Origin: Desulfobacterales bacterium
GTDB lineage: Bacteria; Desulfobacterota; Desulfobacteria; Desulfobacterales; JAFDCJ01
DNA: 8,222 nucleotides
Direction of reading: 5' to 3'
Assembly: GCA_029932495.1 (NCBI GenBank)
Contig: JAOZPY010000101.1
Location: 1-8,222, forward strand
The position numbers and the translations under genes are program-made. Below the pieces are notes generated by a model that saw nothing but the letters and a program-made list of their open reading frames with translations, made no database searches and was not told the origin of the DNA. Positions 1 to 6,890 of the stretch are shown here, piece after piece. The first letter of the stretch is position 1, and each line of letters opens with the position of its first letter.

Positions 1-62
1 CCTTCCCACTTCCGCCTTCCGCCTTCCCACTTCCGCCTTCCGCCTTCCCACTTCCCACTTCC
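1..62. repeat. Heptamer tandem-repeat array, CTTCCCA / CTTCCGC units
   Basis: From base 2 the sequence is an uninterrupted run of 7-bp units with the pattern CTTCCSM: CTTCCCA, CTTCCGC, CTTCCGC, then the same three again, then CTTCCCA, CTTCCCA and a degenerate last unit. The order of the two unit types gives a 21-bp higher-order period, with bases 1-21 and 22-42 identical. The array touches the window start, so its true length is unknown. It ends 1-2 bases from the stop codon of the minus-strand ATPase gene, so it is the first sequence transcribed after that gene. On that strand the RNA would be purine-rich (GGAAG-based). It resembles the short tandemly repeated repetitive sequences known from some bacterial genomes; dispersal elsewhere in this genome is inference. 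Confidence 0.9.
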
Positions 63-63
63 A

Positions 64-819
64 CTACCCCTCTCCTCTGGTCAAAAACTTGTGCACGACG
101 GGATTTTTTGATTCCGCCAGCAGTTTTTTGGGGTCCCCCTGGGCAATCATGGTCTTGGCGTCTGCATCGATAAACACCGAGTTGTTGCCGATGGTAAAAA
201 TACTGGCCAGTTCATGGGTGACAATAACCACCGTGGCCCCCAGGCTTTCACGCAGCTCGAGGATCAGGTCATCCAGCAACCGGGCGCTGATGGGGTCCAG
301 GCCGGCCGATGGTTCATCAAAAAACAGAATTTCCGGGTCCATGGCCATGGCTCGGGCCAGCCCGGCTCGTTTTTGCATACCGCCGCTGATTTCAGATGGA
401 TAATAATCATCGAAGCCGGCCAGCCCGACCAGGGCCAGTTTGAGCGCCACAAGCTCTTTGATTTGGCCTGGTTTTAAATTCGTATACTGTTGCAGCGGCA
501 GGGCGATGTTTTCCGCCAGGGTCATGGAGCTCCACAGAGCGCCGCTCTGGTAAAGAACGCCGACCTTGCGGATGATGCGGTCGCGCTGGTCGGGATTCGC
601 CTCCCAGAAACTGACATTTTCGTAAAAAATTTGCCCTTTGGCCGGGCGGATCAAACCGATCATATGCCGCATGAGCGTGCTTTTACCGCACCCGCTGCCG
701 CCCATGATGATAAAAATATCGCTACGGTTGATCGTAAAGCTCAGATTCCGCTGAACGACAAAACTGCCGAAGGCCATGGTGAGGTCTTTGACAATGATAT
801 GGGGTTTGTTATCTGCCAT
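64..819 (-). CDS. mlaF: MlaF-type ABC transporter ATP-binding protein (phospholipid/MCE transporter)
   Basis: A 251-residue cytoplasmic ATPase that would power an MCE-type lipid transporter by pairing as a dimer with the MlaE permease encoded just upstream. All nucleotide-binding motifs are present: Walker A GGSGCGKST (residues 40-48), Q-loop glutamine 91 in VLYQSGALW, signature SGGMQKR (145-151), Walker B LFFDEP with the catalytic glutamate at 169, D-loop AGLDP, and the switch histidine 202 in VTHEL. The signature form SGGMQKRAGLARA and the FQSGALF-like Q-loop are typical of the MlaF/Mkl/Ttg2A group. The length is normal for the family. ATG at 819-817 lies only 8 bases after the permease stop; a GGGGA tract about 13 bases upstream is a weak ribosome site, so translational coupling is likely. 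It is the last operon gene visible, followed immediately by a heptamer repeat array. The family is certain; the transported substrate is inferred. Confidence 0.93.
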   Translation of the reverse strand: MADNKPHIIVKDLTMAFGSFVVQRNLSFTINRSDIFIIMGGSGCGKSTLMRHMIGLIRPAKGQIFYENVSFWEANPDQRDRIIRKVGVLYQSGALWSSMTLAENIALPLQQYTNLKPGQIKELVALKLALVGLAGFDDYYPSEISGGMQKRAGLARAMAMDPEILFFDEPSAGLDPISARLLDDLILELRESLGATVVIVTHELASIFTIGNNSVFIDADAKTMIAQGDPKKLLAESKNPVVHKFLTRGEG

Positions 820-827
820 TCGTCAAC

Positions 828-2000
828 TTATATCCCCAGTACATTGCACACCACGGTGACAATGCCGGTGGCGACAATGATGGCCACGATCGAGGTGACC
901 ACCGCCGAGGTCGTTGCCTGGCCGACGGCCGACGCGCTGCGGCCGCACTGCATCCCCCGCAGACATCCGGCCAGGGCCACCAGCACACCGAAAATGCCAG
1001 CCTGGATAATGCCGATCAAAAAAAAGCTGATATTCAGCGCGGCCCTGGTTTGATTGATATACTGGATCAGGCCGATATCGAGCATGCCCACGCCGACAAT
1101 CAGCCCTCCGAGAACACCCATCAGGTCCGCATAAATGCAAAGCAGTGGCATCATCAAAACCAGGGCCAGCATTCGCGGCAGGACGAGGAATTCCATGGGC
1201 GATATCCCCATGGTTTTCAAGGCATCGATCTCTTCGTTTACCTGCATGGTCCCCAGCTGGGCGGCAAAGGCGGCTCCGGTGCGGCCGGCCATTACGATGC
1301 CGGCCATCACCGCCCCCATCACGCGGACCATGGAAATGCCCACCAGGTTGGCGACATACAGTTGGGCGCCAAACATCATCAACTGGACGGCACCCACAAA
1401 TGCCAGGATCAGGCCCACCAGCAGGCTGATCAGGGTGACGATGGGAAGTGCATCCGCGCCGCACTGCTGGATGAACAGTACCAGGTCCTGACGGCGAAAA
1501 CTCGCTTTGCCGGCCGCAAATTTCAGCAGGGCGATGGCGGCTTCACCGACAAAGGCCAAAGTTTCATTAATTGAAAGCCACCACCCGATGGCCGATTCTC
1601 CTACGCGGTTGAGAAAAGGCTCGCGGACGGTTTTCTTGCGCGCCCCCTTGCGTTCGGCCACGGCAGTGGCCAAAGCGAGCAGCCGCGCAACACCTTCCGG
1701 CAGCCCGTTTTTTTCAAAATCAATGTCCCTTTTTGAACAAACGTCGGCCACTTTGAGTAAAAAGGTCAGCAGGGCGCTGTCCCAGTCGGAGATCCCGTCT
1801 GTTTTAAACCCAATGCGTCGTACTCCGCCCGTGGCAACCAGCCGTTTTTCGACTTCATCGGCGGGAGGCAGTTGGGCGTTGATGGTCCACGCACCCTTAA
1901 GGATGACGTGTAAAATTTCCTCAGCCGGCTGTTCAAAGCTGATGTTAGCAGTTTTGCCAGGTGTTGATTTTTCAACAACTTTGGGTTTACTGTTCGGCAT
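828..2000 (-). CDS. mlaE: MlaE-family ABC permease with N-terminal STAS domain
   Basis: A 390-residue inner-membrane permease. Residues about 18-115 form a STAS (MlaB-like) domain, ending in a short basic linker (ERKGARKKTVREP). Residues about 135-388 form the MlaE domain with several hydrophobic segments. The family hallmarks are visible: AGRTGAAFAAQLGTM (238-252) and the coupling-helix region EEIDALKTMG (256-265) followed by SPMEFLVLPRMLA. In E. coli the STAS partner MlaB is a separate protein; the fused STAS-MlaE form is common in deltaproteobacterial and related genomes. The fused STAS motif reads WDSALLTFL (D74, S75): a serine is kept, but the usual following glycine is replaced. The ATG at 2000-1998 has no clear Shine-Dalgarno sequence, so the start is less sure than the gene. 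The upstream gap of 158 bp (2001-2158) is the largest within the operon and I see no convincing promoter or terminator in it. MlaF follows by 8 bp. Confidence 0.92.
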   Translation of the reverse strand: MPNSKPKVVEKSTPGKTANISFEQPAEEILHVILKGAWTINAQLPPADEVEKRLVATGGVRRIGFKTDGISDWDSALLTFLLKVADVCSKRDIDFEKNGLPEGVARLLALATAVAERKGARKKTVREPFLNRVGESAIGWWLSINETLAFVGEAAIALLKFAAGKASFRRQDLVLFIQQCGADALPIVTLISLLVGLILAFVGAVQLMMFGAQLYVANLVGISMVRVMGAVMAGIVMAGRTGAAFAAQLGTMQVNEEIDALKTMGISPMEFLVLPRMLALVLMMPLLCIYADLMGVLGGLIVGVGMLDIGLIQYINQTRAALNISFFLIGIIQAGIFGVLVALAGCLRGMQCGRSASAVGQATTSAVVTSIVAIIVATGIVTVVCNVLGI

Positions 2001-2158
2001 GTGATTTGCTGTTTTTGCAGCGATTGTCGCCAGAGGGAAAGCCAGTCGCCGAAGGTTAGCAAACGATGATGAAAACCAACGTGATTGCGCGTTCGGGTTT
2101 CAGATTATCAGATACAAGCTTAATTGCCCCGGGCAGCAAACAGTCAGCAGAATTTTTG

Positions 2159-2524
2159 CTAGCGCGCGGCTTTTTGCATGACATCCAGGTAGTTGTCCAG
2201 TTCTTCAATACTGGCGAAAACTTTCAGCGTCGGAATCGCCTTGAGAATCTCGAATACTTTTTTGATCTGCGGTTGTAAATTCATGAAGACCATTTTGCCA
2301 TTAGTCTTTTTCAATGCCTTTTTGGTTTTTAGCAACACCCGGATGCCCGTGCTGCTGATGTATTCGGCGAATTCCATATCAAAAATAATGACATCCGGTG
2401 CATGCTGCAGAATGTCATCCACTTTTTCTTCCAGGATGCTGTACGTGTTTGCGTCAATGGAACCGATGGGGGAGATAACCGTAACTCCCGGTCGTTTTGA
2501 AGTGGCTTTGACTTTCAGCGGCAT
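2159..2524 (-). CDS. STAS-domain protein, anti-sigma factor antagonist type (SpoIIAA-like)
   Basis: A 121-residue single-domain STAS protein. The family pattern runs throughout: an N-terminal strand pair (GVTVISPIGSIDANT), the DVIIFDMEFAEYISSTG strand-loop, then the helix IRVLLKTKKALKKT and the strand KMVFMNL. The phosphorylation loop reads YISSTG, with serine 58 at the place of the phospho-acceptor serine of SpoIIAA. Such proteins switch partners (anti-sigma factors, kinases) according to phosphorylation, but no anti-sigma kinase or PP2C phosphatase is encoded nearby. In this operon an MlaB-like role beside the MlaE permease is an alternative; the permease already carries its own STAS domain. 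The start at 2524 is strongly supported by AGGAGG five bases upstream (2530-2535 region). A 63-bp gap separates it from the upstream gene. Fold confident, partner unknown. Confidence 0.87.
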   Translation of the reverse strand: MPLKVKATSKRPGVTVISPIGSIDANTYSILEEKVDDILQHAPDVIIFDMEFAEYISSTGIRVLLKTKKALKKTNGKMVFMNLQPQIKKVFEILKAIPTLKVFASIEELDNYLDVMQKAAR

Positions 2525-2587
2525 GGGGCCCTCCTGTATGGATTATGTTATGACCTGCGAGATATCGGGTATAAACGTGTAATTTTT

Positions 2588-3142
2588 TTAACCGGTGCCG
2601 AACCACTTCCTGAGAAGCGCCCGCAGAGTGACTTCTTCCGGACGCGTCTTTTTTTTATCGGCAGTTGTTGGCTTTCGACTTGCCGGCCACCATTCGATGG
2701 GGCCGAATTTGCATGGCAGGACGGATTCCAACGCCGGGATCAGCTTTTCTTCAATGATTACTTTCTCGCGGTTTTCAAAGGAGCGATAATATACGTTAAT
2801 TTCCTGGACGTACCAGTTTTTTACATGATCCAGTGCATCCAGCGAAACTTTCACCAGTCTTTCAAATTTTTCTCCCAGCAGGGGCCGGAGGGATTCCTCG
2901 GTCAGATTTGCGCAAAAATTTTCCCAGAAAGGTATCTCGCTTTTTTTTTCTCCCTGGTCCAGCAAAAATGTCAGGGTCAGGTAGCCGCCGCCGTAAGGGC
3001 GGTGAAACGAAGAAATCTTGACAACCCCTTCTTTGGGGCCGTTGCCTTCTTCAGCTTGGGCCTCAAAGCCGGCGTAGGCGATCATTTTTTCATTGGCTTT
3101 GAGGGTCAGGTAACTTTTAAAGGGATCAAATTCGCGGGTCAT
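2588..3142 (-). CDS. Hypothetical protein, 184 aa, in MlaFE/outer-membrane-factor operon
   Basis: I do not recognise this family. The 184-residue product has no signal peptide, lipobox or membrane segment, so it looks cytoplasmic. It is rich in charged and aromatic residues, with notable stretches GGGYLTLTFLLDQG (about residue 50-65), NWYVQEINVYYRSFENREK (about 110-128), FGPIEWWP (about 147-154), and a basic C-terminal tail (KPTTADKKKTRPEE followed by RALLRKWFGTG). It is tightly coupled to the outer-membrane factor gene: the ATG lies 15 bases after that gene's stop codon, with AAAGGA about 8 bases before the start. The reading frame is clean and unbroken, and its codon usage resembles its neighbours, so it is very likely real. 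Its place between the outer-membrane channel and the STAS protein suggests an accessory role in the transporter or its regulation, which is inference from position only. Confidence 0.8.
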   Translation of the reverse strand: MTREFDPFKSYLTLKANEKMIAYAGFEAQAEEGNGPKEGVVKISSFHRPYGGGYLTLTFLLDQGEKKSEIPFWENFCANLTEESLRPLLGEKFERLVKVSLDALDHVKNWYVQEINVYYRSFENREKVIIEEKLIPALESVLPCKFGPIEWWPASRKPTTADKKKTRPEEVTLRALLRKWFGTG

Positions 3143-3157
3143 ACGGACTTTCCTTTA

Positions 3158-4798
3158 TTACCAATCCGGTTTGTGTAAAATGGCCCTGACTTCCTGGGAA
3201 GGCGGGTATTGCTGCTCATCGGGTGAGAGCAGATCGCTCCAGTTGGTACGTTTTTGCATTTGTTCCTGGATGCCTTTGGGAATGAACTCGTTGTTTTTAC
3301 GCATTTGCCATCCCCCTCCCAGTGCTTTATACATGGATACCAGGTTGAGGTCCACATCGCCGGTGGTGGCAACCAGGTTGTCCTCCTGTGCGACCAGAGC
3401 GCGCTGGGTATCGATCACCCGCTGGTAATCCACCAGGCCCTCCCGGTACTGGATCATGGAAAGATCCGCCGAGCGCCTGGATGCCTTGACGGCATCTGTC
3501 AGGTATTTGACAGCTTTTTGAGTATTTAAAAACGCGACCATCGCGTTTTCTACTTCCTGGACAGCGGTCAGTACCGTATTTTCATAATTGATAGCCAGTT
3601 CCTGAAAAAGAGCGTCTTCCACCCGAACCTTGTTGGTAATCTGGCCGTAATTTAGAATGCTCCATTGAACGGACGGACCCGCGGAATAGGTAAAGCTTCG
3701 CGATTTAAACAGGTCACTGAAGCCTGCATTGTTGGATTGGGCCCCGGTTTTGTCAGCGCTCTGAAAACCCACGGTACCGAACAGCGAAAAGGCGGGAAAC
3801 AGTTCGGCCTTGGCCACTCCGATCTGGGCGCTCTGAGCGGCCAGTTGCCGTTCGGCGAATCGGATATCCGGCCTGCGCCGCAGCAATTCGGTGGGGATGC
3901 CGACGGCCACTTCGGCCGGCACTTTTGGAATCGTTCCTTGCCCGTTGAGCAGGGCGTCAATTTCACCCGGCAGTTTTCCCAGCAGTATCGCCAGTGCGTT
4001 TTTAGCTTGGCGAACAGTTGTCTCCAGAGGGGGCAGGGTGGCCTCGGTGCTTCGCAGAAGGGATGTGGCCTGGGTAACATCCAATTCTGTCACCGCTCCG
4101 GCCTTAAAGCGAATCCTGGCGATTTTCAGGGATTGCTGTTGCAACTTGATATTTTCCCGGGTAACCTTCAGCCGTTCTTCAGCTGTGCGAACTGCAACAT
4201 AGGTGCTGGCCACTTCAGCGGTCAGCGTTACGAGGATGTCGTCATAATCGGCGATGGTGGCCTCCAGGTTGGCAACGCCGGCCTGCACCGCCCGCCGGAA
4301 CTTGCCCCAGAAGTCCAGCTCCCAGACAGCATCCAGGGAGGTCTGGTAGTCGAAAAAATAGCGATCCGACATCGCCGCATTCGGAGCGTAGCGGCTGACC
4401 TGGTTGACGCTGGCCGAGGCGCCGGCCTGCTGCTGCTGGGGGTACTGGAACCCGAAGGCAATGCCGAGCTGGGCACGGGCTTCCAGAATGCGGACCCCGG
4501 CGACCTGGAGCGGTAGATTCTGGCGGTAAGCGCTTTCAACCAGCCGGGTTAACACCGGATCTTTGAATACCGCCCACCATTGGGTCAAATCCGCTTCGCT
4601 GCTTTTGAGTTCAGCATTTTCAGTTCCAAGCCACTTATCGGGTTTCGGGGCTGTGGGCTTTACATAGTCCGGCCCTACCATGGTGCACCCGCTGATGACC
4701 AGCATCATAACAAGCAGTGAAGCCAATACAACCCCAGGCGATTTATATGCGCTGAACCGGACACCTGGTGATTTTTTTAAAGGCAAAGACGGCCGCAT
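3158..4798 (-). CDS. Outer-membrane factor lipoprotein, NodT/OprM family (TolC-like)
   Basis: A 546-residue outer-membrane channel protein of the RND-efflux outer-membrane factor type, which forms trimeric barrels with a long periplasmic alpha tunnel. The N-terminus carries a hydrophobic signal segment (about residues 22-37) ending in the lipobox ISGC, giving a lipidated cysteine 38, followed by TMVGPDYVKP, the usual NodT/OprM opening. Two outer-membrane efflux repeats follow (about 85-280 and 300-500). The second begins with the hallmark LLRRRPDIR (305-313) and AERQLAAQSAQIGVAKAELFP. About 55 residues after LGGGW form a polar C-terminal tail. The ATG at 4798 has AAAGGAG six bases upstream (4805-4811 on the plus strand). 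It is the first gene of the leftward operon. No RND pump or membrane-fusion protein is in the window; its operon partners are MlaE/MlaF components, so it may serve as outer-membrane exit or entry for that transporter (inference). Confidence 0.93.
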   Translation of the reverse strand: MRPSLPLKKSPGVRFSAYKSPGVVLASLLVMMLVISGCTMVGPDYVKPTAPKPDKWLGTENAELKSSEADLTQWWAVFKDPVLTRLVESAYRQNLPLQVAGVRILEARAQLGIAFGFQYPQQQQAGASASVNQVSRYAPNAAMSDRYFFDYQTSLDAVWELDFWGKFRRAVQAGVANLEATIADYDDILVTLTAEVASTYVAVRTAEERLKVTRENIKLQQQSLKIARIRFKAGAVTELDVTQATSLLRSTEATLPPLETTVRQAKNALAILLGKLPGEIDALLNGQGTIPKVPAEVAVGIPTELLRRRPDIRFAERQLAAQSAQIGVAKAELFPAFSLFGTVGFQSADKTGAQSNNAGFSDLFKSRSFTYSAGPSVQWSILNYGQITNKVRVEDALFQELAINYENTVLTAVQEVENAMVAFLNTQKAVKYLTDAVKASRRSADLSMIQYREGLVDYQRVIDTQRALVAQEDNLVATTGDVDLNLVSMYKALGGGWQMRKNNEFIPKGIQEQMQKRTNWSDLLSPDEQQYPPSQEVRAILHKPDW

Positions 4799-4865
4799 AT
4801 TCCACTCCTTTGAGAAAAATGGTCGTTATGTCAGGGAAAGAATAATGAGTAAATCCGGATAAAGC

Positions 4866-4893
4866 AATTCAATTATTAATTCAATAAGTTGAA
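4866..4893. repeat. Short direct repeat and hairpin in divergent promoter region
   Basis: AATTCAAT occurs twice with a 12-bp period (4866-4873 and 4878-4885), overlapping a small inverted repeat TTCAA-TAAG-TTGAA (4880-4893). The sites overlap the candidate -10 and spacer of the leftward operon promoter, so they could be an operator. The surrounding DNA is strongly AT-rich, so chance is a real alternative. Confidence 0.35.
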
Positions 4894-4901
4894 AATTGCA
4901 A
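4872..4901 (-). promoter_or_regulatory. Candidate promoter of the leftward outer-membrane factor/MlaFE operon
   Basis: On the minus strand a TTGCAA -35-like box (4896-4901) is followed after 18 bp by AATAAT (4872-4877), a one-mismatch -10 box. It lies about 75-100 bp upstream of the outer-membrane factor start, in very AT-rich DNA. The spacing is slightly long, and other AT-rich hexamers nearby could serve, so this is a weak call. Confidence 0.35.
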
Positions 4902-4943
4902 CCATAAAGTATTTTACGGCGGCACTTGCAAACAGGAATGGAA

Positions 4944-4972
4944 TTTACAGTTTGCGGCAACTGTTGTATGAT
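4944..4972 (+). promoter_or_regulatory. Sigma70-like promoter of pgi
   Basis: TTTACA (4944-4949) and TATGAT (4967-4972) each differ from the consensus -35 and -10 boxes at one base and are separated by the optimal 17 bp. Transcription would begin near 4979, giving a leader of about 43 bases before the pgi ATG. This is the best promoter match in the window. Confidence 0.65.
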
Positions 4973-5021
4973 TTAGACACAGATGACCACACGGTGCTGA
5001 AGAAAATGCGGGGAGGCTGAA

Positions 5022-6674
5022 ATGCTCAAAAAAATCAACCCCAGTGAGACAAAAAACTGGCACAAACTTACCCGGCACTATGAAAATATCAAATCGTTGC
5101 AGATGAAAGAGCTTTTTGCCGGGGATTGCCGGCGGTTTGAAAAGCTCAGCCTGCGTTTCAATGACATCCTGCTGGATTATTCCAAGAATCGTGTAACGGC
5201 TGAAACCATGCAGCGGCTCTTTGGCCTGGCCGAAGAATGTGGTGTCAAAGCGGCCATTAAAGACATGTTCGCCGGTGAGAAAATCAATGAAACTGAAAAC
5301 CGGCCTGTGCTTCACGTGGCGCTGAGAAATCGGGCGAATACCCCAATCTATGTGGATGGCCGGGATGTCATGCCGGCAGTCAACCGGGTGCTGGAAAAAA
5401 TGAAGTGGTTTTCCGACACATTGATCTCCGGCGGCTGGAAAGGTTACAGCGGCAAAAAAATCAGCGATATCGTCAATATCGGCATCGGCGGATCGGACCT
5501 GGGCCCGGTCATGGTTACCGAGGCCCTGCGTCCCTATGCCCGCCGGGGCCTTGAGGTCCATTTTATTTCCAACGTGGACGGCACCCACATCAGCGAAACT
5601 TTGAAAAAACTGGATCCGGAAACCACGCTGTTTATCGTGGCCTCCAAAACCTTTACCACCCAGGAAACCATGACCAATGCCTATTCCGCCCGGCGGTGGT
5701 TTTTAAGTCATGCCGGGGATTCCGCCCATATTGCCCGGCATTTTATCGCTGTTTCCACCAATATTGAGAAAGTGGCCGCCTTCGGCATTGATGAAGAAAA
5801 TATGTTTGTTTTCTGGGATTGGGTCGGTGGACGCTATTCCCTGTGGTCGGCCATCGGGTTGTCCATTGCCTGTTTCATCGGTTTTGAAAATTTTGTGGAA
5901 CTGCTGCAGGGGGGTTTTGAAATGGATCGGCATTTTAAAACCGCACCCCTGGAAAAAAATATGCCGGTCATTCTGGCGATGCTTGGCATCTGGTATACCA
6001 ATTTTTTCGGGGCCGCTGCGGAGGTGATCCTGCCCTATGACCAGTACCTGCACCGTTTCCCGGCTTACCTGCAGCAGGCCAACATGGAGAGCAACGGCAA
6101 GTCGGTGGACCGTAGCGGTCAGCGATTGACCTATCCATCGGGGCCCATCATCTGGGGGGAACCCGGAACCAACGGCCAGCACTCTTTTTACCAGCTGATT
6201 CACCAGGGGACCCGCATGATACCGGCTGATTTTCTGGCACCGGCGGTCAGCCACAATCCCCTGGGTGCGCACCATCGGATTTTGCTGTCCAACTTTTTTG
6301 CCCAGACCGAAGCGCTGATGAACGGCAAATCCCGTCAGGAGGTGGAAACCGAACTGGCGTCCCAGGGCAAAAGCACTGAAGAAATTAAGAAACTGGCACC
6401 CTATAAAGTGTTTGAAGGCAACCGGCCCACCAACTCGATTTTGTTTAAAAAGCTGACGCCGCGTACCCTGGGAAACCTGATTGCCCTGTATGAACACAAG
6501 GTTTTTGTCCAGGGGGTTGTCTGGAACATATTCAGTTTCGATCAGTGGGGCGTAGAATTGGGCAAGCAGCTGGCCGGGCAAATCCAGCCGGAGCTGGCTG
6601 ACGACCAGCCGGCGGCCGCCCATGACAGCTCCACCAACGGCCTAATCAATGTCTATAAGCAGATGCGGCAATAA
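5022..6674 (+). CDS. pgi: Glucose-6-phosphate isomerase
   Basis: Interconverts glucose 6-phosphate and fructose 6-phosphate in glycolysis and gluconeogenesis; a cytoplasmic enzyme. The 550-residue length equals that of the E. coli-type enzyme (549). Visible motifs are GIGGSDLGP (154-162, phosphate-binding region), the first family signature DWVGGRYSLWSAIG with arginine 271, the catalytic base glutamate 356 in QQANMESNGK, histidine 387 in GTNGQHSFYQLIHQGT, and the second signature VVWNIFSFDQWGVELGK with lysine 515. All expected active-site residues are present. The ATG at 5022 has GGGAGG five bases upstream (5011-5016), and a strong sigma70-like promoter lies 50 bp before it. It is transcribed divergently from the envelope-transporter operon and seems to be a single-gene unit; the C-terminus (INVYKQMRQ) aligns with the normal end of the family, so the protein is complete. 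Confidence 0.98.
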   Translation: MLKKINPSETKNWHKLTRHYENIKSLQMKELFAGDCRRFEKLSLRFNDILLDYSKNRVTAETMQRLFGLAEECGVKAAIKDMFAGEKINETENRPVLHVALRNRANTPIYVDGRDVMPAVNRVLEKMKWFSDTLISGGWKGYSGKKISDIVNIGIGGSDLGPVMVTEALRPYARRGLEVHFISNVDGTHISETLKKLDPETTLFIVASKTFTTQETMTNAYSARRWFLSHAGDSAHIARHFIAVSTNIEKVAAFGIDEENMFVFWDWVGGRYSLWSAIGLSIACFIGFENFVELLQGGFEMDRHFKTAPLEKNMPVILAMLGIWYTNFFGAAAEVILPYDQYLHRFPAYLQQANMESNGKSVDRSGQRLTYPSGPIIWGEPGTNGQHSFYQLIHQGTRMIPADFLAPAVSHNPLGAHHRILLSNFFAQTEALMNGKSRQEVETELASQGKSTEEIKKLAPYKVFEGNRPTNSILFKKLTPRTLGNLIALYEHKVFVQGVVWNIFSFDQWGVELGKQLAGQIQPELADDQPAAAHDSSTNGLINVYKQMRQ

Positions 6675-6796
6675 CGGTCGCGTTTCCCCTCCAGTTTCAT
6701 CACCGATGAGCAGGTCCGGCTGGCAGAAAAAAAGCAGCGGCAGCGGAAAAAAAGGCCGAACTAGCCGAGCAACGCCTGAAGGAAATTGTTGACTAA
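6675..6796 (+). pseudogene. Possible frameshifted coding remnant after pgi
   Basis: In the pgi frame, directly after its stop codon, a lysine/glutamine-rich stretch can be read (SSFITDEQVRLAEKKQ, then a basic run) until a TAG at about 6762. If one A were added to the seven-A run at about 6748-6754, reading would continue as KAELAEQRLKEIVD up to a TAA at 6794-6796. The joined sequence looks like the charged helical end of a real protein. No start codon with a ribosome site is seen, and pgi itself is already full length. Purine-rich DNA can give such peptides by chance, so this is tentative: it may be a decayed gene tail or nothing. Confidence 0.22.
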
Positions 6797-6801
6797 CAAT
6801 T
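6784..6801. repeat. Small perfect hairpin AATTGTT-GACT-AACAATT
   Basis: A 7-bp perfect inverted repeat with a 4-base loop, 110 bases after the pgi stop. It is AT-rich and not followed by a T-run, so it is not a convincing intrinsic terminator. Confidence 0.4.
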
Positions 6802-6817
6802 CGCCTTGCATTAGGGT

Positions 6818-6850
6818 TTGAGGCCCCAATAGTCCTCAAGTAAACTTTTT
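6818..6850 (+). terminator. Weak candidate terminator between pgi and the lipoprotein gene
   Basis: TTGAGG (6818-6823) pairs with CCTCAA (6834-6839) around a 10-base loop, extendable by G-T pairs, and a run of five T (6846-6850) follows six bases later. The stem is short and the T-run is displaced, so function is uncertain. It would end pgi transcripts about 170 bases after the stop codon. Confidence 0.3.
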
Positions 6851-6890
6851 GTCCGGTAAATTTTGGAAAAACTTCACGGGAGGTGTTGGA

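Noticed and set aside
1..62. CRISPR array
   Set aside because: The repeats are contiguous heptamers without unique spacers, and no cas genes are present.
823..1464. A 213-residue minus-strand open frame inside the MlaE gene
   Set aside because: It overlaps the well-supported permease in another frame, has a composition dominated by Gly/Arg/His/Cys and no recognisable motif; a shadow of GC-rich coding DNA.
1766..2062. A minus-strand frame that starts upstream of mlaE and overlaps its STAS region
   Set aside because: The overlapping frame of the permease encodes a recognisable STAS domain, so this one is a shadow; it also lacks a clear Shine-Dalgarno site.
2001..2158. Possible internal promoter or terminator between the STAS gene and mlaE
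   Set aside because: A GATAAT hexamer exists on the minus strand but no -35 box at proper spacing, and the only hairpin around CCCGGGGC is short with no T-run.
3665..4516. A 283-residue plus-strand open frame opposite the outer-membrane factor gene
   Set aside because: It is antisense to a gene with clear NodT/OprM motifs, is rich in Gly/Gln as expected of an antisense shadow, and has no convincing ribosome site.
5703..6623. A 306-residue minus-strand open frame opposite pgi
   Set aside because: pgi is certain on the other strand with both family signatures; the antisense product has no recognised feature.
6748..6754. Programmed -1 frameshift at the seven-A tract after pgi
   Set aside because: The codon phase does not match the canonical A AAA AAG slippery heptamer and the reading frame lies after a stop codon, so a decayed or erroneous sequence is simpler.
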